Shown: positions 59,901 to 64,000 of the stretch, piece after piece
Layout: each line of letters opens with the position of its first letter
Position numbering within the stretch: position 1 is the first letter of the stretch
Origin: Hydractinia symbiolongicarpus
Taxonomy: Eukaryota; Cnidaria; Hydrozoa; Anthoathecata; Hydractiniidae
Assembly (NCBI RefSeq): GCF_029227915.1
Contig: NC_079889.1
Coordinates: 3,100,001 to 3,164,000 of the forward strand
Length of the DNA stretch: 64,000 nt
Direction: 5' to 3'
The notes under the pieces: generated by a model
Seen by the model: only the letters and a program-made list of their open reading frames with translations
Databases searched by the model: none
Told to the model about the DNA's origin: nothing
Made by a program: the position numbers and the translations under genes

Positions 59901-60390
59901 TTTTGAATTTGTGGGCAGTGTGAAGTCATGTATCTAGTGCGGCATACCTTTTTAGAAAGCTAAAAGAACAATCTAACAGGTAAAGAAAAAATTAAGTTTG
60001 TATCAGTACTTCTGAAAATTTTACTGTTTTGACAAACTCTTGGTAAAAAATGTGCTTAAAGTGTAAAAAATTGCTTTCTTTATTGGCTTGTAATGGACTT
60101 TTTGCCTAATTTATTAGTATTGCATTTTACTGGTAGGGTCAAATATGCTGGGTATTTAAACCTAAAGGCACCATAATGATATAACTTTACTTTTAATATA
60201 AAAAAATGCTCGTTTTTAGACTAAATTTTTCTGCAAAATATTTGTTTGTAATACCTTACGCAATGTCTGTTTTAGATAGTCATGTGTGTAGCTGCTGGAT
60301 TGAATGGGTAATATATACAAAAGTACAAAAATGGACAAACATGGATGGAATAGATAGGTATATACCTTATTATATACCTAATAAGCAGGA

Positions 60391-60470
60391 CAACCTATTG
60401 CTCCAACATTTACAAGCTAGATGGTATTCATACGCAGACTTCGTATGAATACTATCTAGCTAATAGGTTC
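60391..60470. repeat. Long imperfect hairpin
   Basis: Arms AGCTAGATGGTATTCATACG (60415-60434) and CGTATGAATACTATCTAGCT (60442-60461) pair with one mismatch over a 7-base loop. An outer pair, AACCTATT/AATAGGTT, extends the stem past a bulge. Confidence 0.8.
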
Positions 60471-61059
60471 TTTTTATTCTTTTTGTGATTTTCTTCAAAA
60501 CCTTTAGCTAGCTCTACATAGCTTGCTAAGCTAGATGCTGCATTTGGGACCACCATGTTTGGCTAAAGAAAGTTCCTAGACTAACTTTTAATGTTGTATA
60601 ACTAGATGTAACAGTCAAGGATATTTTTTGAGAAAAAGTATGTACGAACGATTGATATTGTTTATATTCAAATATTTAAAAAATAATCAATTCTTGCCTT
60701 TTTGTCTTATTGTGTGTTCCATTACATTATTAAATTTGTGTGGAAGTTTTTTATTTCACTTGCTTTTACAATAGGTTAGAACATTTGCATACGAGATGGA
60801 ACAACCTGTTGCCGTGGAGTTTTAATAGTTATAGTGAGAATATGTATAATTTATGTAAAATCCACTAAAACAGAAAAAAAAATAAAAAAGGGAAGTATCA
60901 ACCCATCCATAAAACAAAATAATTAGAACCTTGTTTTCACGTTGCCTTTATTGTGTAGAGCTTAACTTGCTGATCAAAAAAATGTATATGATCATGTAGT
61001 TTTGAGAAACGGTTGCAGAGATATTAAGGTTTGAATGTTTTTTAATAAAGTCATCAACC

Positions 61060-61379
61060 TGAGACCTAGGACCAAGGTTTGGGAAAATTACCCAAATTGG
61101 TCCTAGGTGGTCTCTAGTTACCCATGCAGTAAAAAATCATTGAGGCCACCACCTTGTTTCCAAGTTATTTGGCCTCAAAATTTTAGGTGCACTGTAATGG
61201 CGTCACTAATTTAATATAGGATATTGATATTAAAGTAGTGTTATTGACGTCGCGCCGTAACGCCAGAAAATTTAACATATCAGACATAACTTTTTCGGCA
61301 ACATCGAAGGAAAATTAAGATATCCACTTTGCCTGTTACAGACGTACACACACACGCAGTCTCCGTATTATTATAGAGA
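61060..61379 (-). mobile_element. Possible Helitron-type element or fragment (second family)
   Basis: On the minus strand TCTCTATAATAATACGGAGA follows an A at 61380, like a Helitron 5' end, and continues GTGTGTGTACGTCTG. The far end is unclear. A strong hairpin (ACCTAGGACCAA ... TTGGTCCTAGGT, 61064-61110) lies within the presumed span. Confidence 0.4.
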
Positions 61380-61980
61380 TATTTGTCATTATATATTGGC
61401 TTAGTGTTTATTTATTTAAATCTTTTTTTTACTTTATACTTTTTAAAAAAGGTTTTTAAGTCAATTTTTATGTTAACGTACCCATCGATACAATAAGGAC
61501 CAAAAAAGGGTAGTCAAATTTTCTTTTTAACATTTTTACTTCATAACAACATATGCAGCCGCAAAAGAAAAGAAACAAAACAAACCGTACTAAAATTACT
61601 TTTAGAACGGAATAAATAAATGAATAACATCCTGTAGTCCAGTTTTAAAACAATACACACTAATCAAGATCTTGTTTTGTATTGACGATGTCCGGTGGTG
61701 TCAAATTGACACATTAATGCTGACAACAATATCATTTACACGAATTATTATATATCCGTGGTTTCATTACAATTAATTAATAGCGAAGAGGGATCACTTA
61801 TTAATTTAACAACTTTAATAAAACTTTCATTCATTTACGAAATAAAAGGAAACTAAAAAACTGCAACAATTTCTTTTTTTTTATTACCGGGAACAATTAA
61901 CACTCCCCCTTAGGTATTATTTATTAAACACTAAACACAAGCCATGGCGCATGCTAGAAAATCATTACACTTGTTGATCA

Positions 61981-62120
61981 AGTACAATCTGGTATAATCA
62001 AATACTACCCGGTATAATCAAGTATAACCCGGTATAATCAAGTATAATCCGGTATAATAAAATATTAACCGGTATAATCAAGTATAACCCGGTAAAATCA
62101 AGTATAATCCGGTATAATTG
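61981..62120. repeat. 20-bp minisatellite, seven units
   Basis: GGTA starts exactly every 20 bases, at 61991, 62011, 62031, 62051, 62071, 62091 and 62111, in a consensus GGTATAATCAAGTATAACCC. Confidence 0.93.
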
Positions 62121-62189
62121 AATAGTGAACAAGAAACTACTCATAAAAATCTCTATGAAACCCTTATAATGGGGAATGTATAATAACGA

Positions 62190-62618
62190 TTGTTAGGATT
62201 TTCGTTGAAACTTGAAACTTACAACACAACCTTGTTTCATCAAGAAGAATCATTTTACATGTTTTGGACACGTAATTATTCCGATTTCCGGGCAATTTTT
62301 GGCAATTTTTTACGCGATTTGTGTGAAAGCCAGAAAATATGTTAAATAACATTTATTTAGCTTTCAGAGAGTTCAAACAGATTTTAAAAATTCGGTCTTC
62401 AACTAAAGTAATTAAATTTTAAGCAGATAGTGGCATTTTGGACAAGTTTCAAGGTTTTGATTACGCCACAGAGAATGTGCTGACGCAAGCAAAAATTTAT
62501 TGCTGCCACTTTGTTTCTTTTTTGGTGTGCTATAAAAAGTTATTAAGGGGGGAGGGGCAGATTCGCCCCCCCTCCCCCCCTGGTCATAATTGTTCGAAAA
62601 ACCCCGGACCATATAGGG
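62190..62618 (-). mobile_element. TTAA-flanked element, inverted, one end missing
   Basis: The right terminus is CCCCGGACCATATAGGG followed by TTAA (62619-62622). Inward, GGTCATAATTGTTCGAAAAA and the G/C-rich subterminal run match the left end of the 9392 copy in reverse. The match continues to ACAACACAACC near 62220 and then stops. Confidence 0.75.
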
Positions 62619-63142
62619 TTAATAGCCAGTCATATAACCATGTTGCAGCGATATATCTACATTATAATCGCTATCTGTGTGTGACTGGTGGTTTCGTAAT
62701 TTAAAACGCTATTTTAATCGCGCCTATAATCATAGTAATAACCCCTGTCCAAGTAAATTTCTTTACTTCATGCTAACAGGCGGGCAAGGATGTATCAAAT
62801 AGCGATGCGGGAAATCTGTACTCTAAAAATATTGACGATTTGTTCCACATAAGTTTTTCTATAAAATAGACACGTTGTATATTAAAAGTTACAAATGCTT
62901 TTAGGTCTTTTTTTTCACAAACTAGCTCAGCATTTTTTTCATCCTAACAATGGAGAGTGATATTAAATGTTGCTATTTTTGGCCAAAATTAACAAGAAAA
63001 TTTTTTTACTTAACGCTATCAACCTATAAATTACACTTATTGGGACAATTAAACAATTAATTAATTGGTTGATTATGATGATGAACATCTGGAAGAAATT
63101 TAACTTTTCTTCTGGCTTCGGTCAAAACAAGTCACACAAGTA

Positions 63143-63965
63143 ATGATGATGGCAAAAGGACTGACGGATTTTTCAATAGCTGCTATTCTCCAGCTCTCCG
63201 ATCAGCGAGTTCCTTCCTATGAAGATGAACAGACTATGGTGGAACGGGAACGCAGCGAAAAGTGTTAGCATTTTTTTATTCATTTAATTTTGCGTATAGC
63301 CACTAGATTTCATATATGCTGTTGAATCTCTCTATCTCAAACTCGAAAGTGGAAAAAAAATTGTTTGAGATAAAACCAGCTTCCCTGCTGGCACAATGTG
63401 TGCTCGAAATTGGCAGAATCTGTCGATTTTTTTAAGAATAATTTTCCTTCTTTAACTTTTCATCACAAAATTGTGTTATTTTTGAACAATGTGATCAACA
63501 AGTGCAGTACCATGTAAGTGACAATAATTTGTTGGCTGTCATTAAAAACCCGTTACTCATGAGTTCGGCACCCGAAACCAATCGTTTAACACGCGACAAA
63601 AATGTAGGCACGTATAACATATTCAAGTGACGTCAATTTTCAGCACAATGACAATTGAATAAATTTTAAACGATTTTAGTCGGATTTTCCTTTGGTATGC
63701 ATAAAAGTTACATAAAAACACACACAAACAACATTGGAATGTTTATCTATGTTCTTATCATGTATCTTGTTATTTTATAGCGTTTATCAACACAAAAGAG
63801 GAACAAGGCGAAGACTGTGGATCACCTGATCGCAAGAAAAAGACAAGAACAGTATTTACAAGGCAGCAGATACAAAGACTTGAGAATGCATTCGATAGAA
63901 AGAAATATTTCACAAATTCTGAAAGACAAAAGCTAGCTGGTGATTTGTTGTTATCAGAAACACAG
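63143..63965 (+). CDS. Homeobox transcription factor, ANTP/NK-like, first two coding exons (partial)
   Basis: Exon 1, 63143-63263, begins [16 protein letters not shown] and contains the eh1 repressor motif FSIAAIL (residues 10-16), which in this class recruits Groucho-type corepressors. Its exit is phase 1 at a weak donor, AAGT|GTTAGC. Exon 2, 63781-63965, follows acceptor TGTTATTTTATAG and holds homeodomain residues 1-44: [20 protein letters not shown] and [10 protein letters not shown], ending LSETQ, with the conserved R5, F8, L16, F20 and Y25. It stops at donor CAG|GTATGG, exactly the 44/45 homeodomain intron site. The recognition helix (W48, Q/K50, N51) lies beyond the window, so the subfamily cannot be fixed. 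Not/Vax/Emx/Bsh-like groups share eh1 plus S-E-T-Q. Confidence 0.85.
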
Positions 63966-64000
63966 GTATGGAAGCTAATTTCTTTACGTCATAGACAGTG

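Overview
The window looks like nuclear DNA of an intron-rich, AT-rich invertebrate, most likely a cnidarian. The genes carry GT-AG introns, secreted modular proteins and metazoan transcription factors, and are set among dense transposon debris. The cnidarian call rests on a WSC-like Cys module, LamG and vWA modules, a lectin-type adhesion GPCR and the CAACCTC-type MITEs. It is an inference; the species cannot be read from the sequence.

Layout. 1-4.3 kb: small repeats (two CAACCTC MITEs, a 139-bp mini-Helitron, a four-unit 114-bp tandem array). 4.35-19.56 kb (+): a complete adhesion GPCR that I assembled from 16 coding exons (1374 codons, all phases consistent): signal peptide, SUEL/galactose-binding lectin, an unrecognised 348-residue exon, Ig, an unrecognised module, HormR, GAIN, intact GPS and 7TM. 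21.5-22.2 kb (-): a bHLH transcription factor with a 5'UTR exon and a TATA box. 22.4-35.6 kb: a repeat-rich, gene-poor stretch with a mosaic SINE, a 10-bp minisatellite, a decayed Tigger/pogo transposon, a decayed DIRS-type tyrosine-recombinase retrotransposon, a 138-bp tandem duplication and another SINE. 35.6-51.3 kb (-): a large secreted-protein locus. Its 5' part encodes signal peptide, Pro-rich segment, WSC-like module, acidic linkers, vWA and a 3.8-kb exon of disordered charged sequence. Its 3' part encodes a LamG-type lectin-like domain that has two signal-peptide first exons of its own, so this is either two genes or one gene with internal promoters. 51.3-63.1 kb: gene-poor, with SINEs, minisatellites, hairpins and TTAA-element copies. 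63.14-63.97 kb (+): the first two coding exons of an eh1-containing homeobox gene that runs off the window.

How they may work together. The aGPCR (cell-surface adhesion and signalling) and the vWA/WSC/LamG protein (secreted or matrix) are both extracellular-interaction genes. The bHLH and homeobox genes are developmental regulators. Nothing in the sequence links them functionally. The most unusual items are the aGPCR ectodomain, the nested signal-peptide exons at the LamG gene, the giant disordered exon, SINEs that share cores behind different heads, and a recurring non-autonomous TTAA-flanked element.
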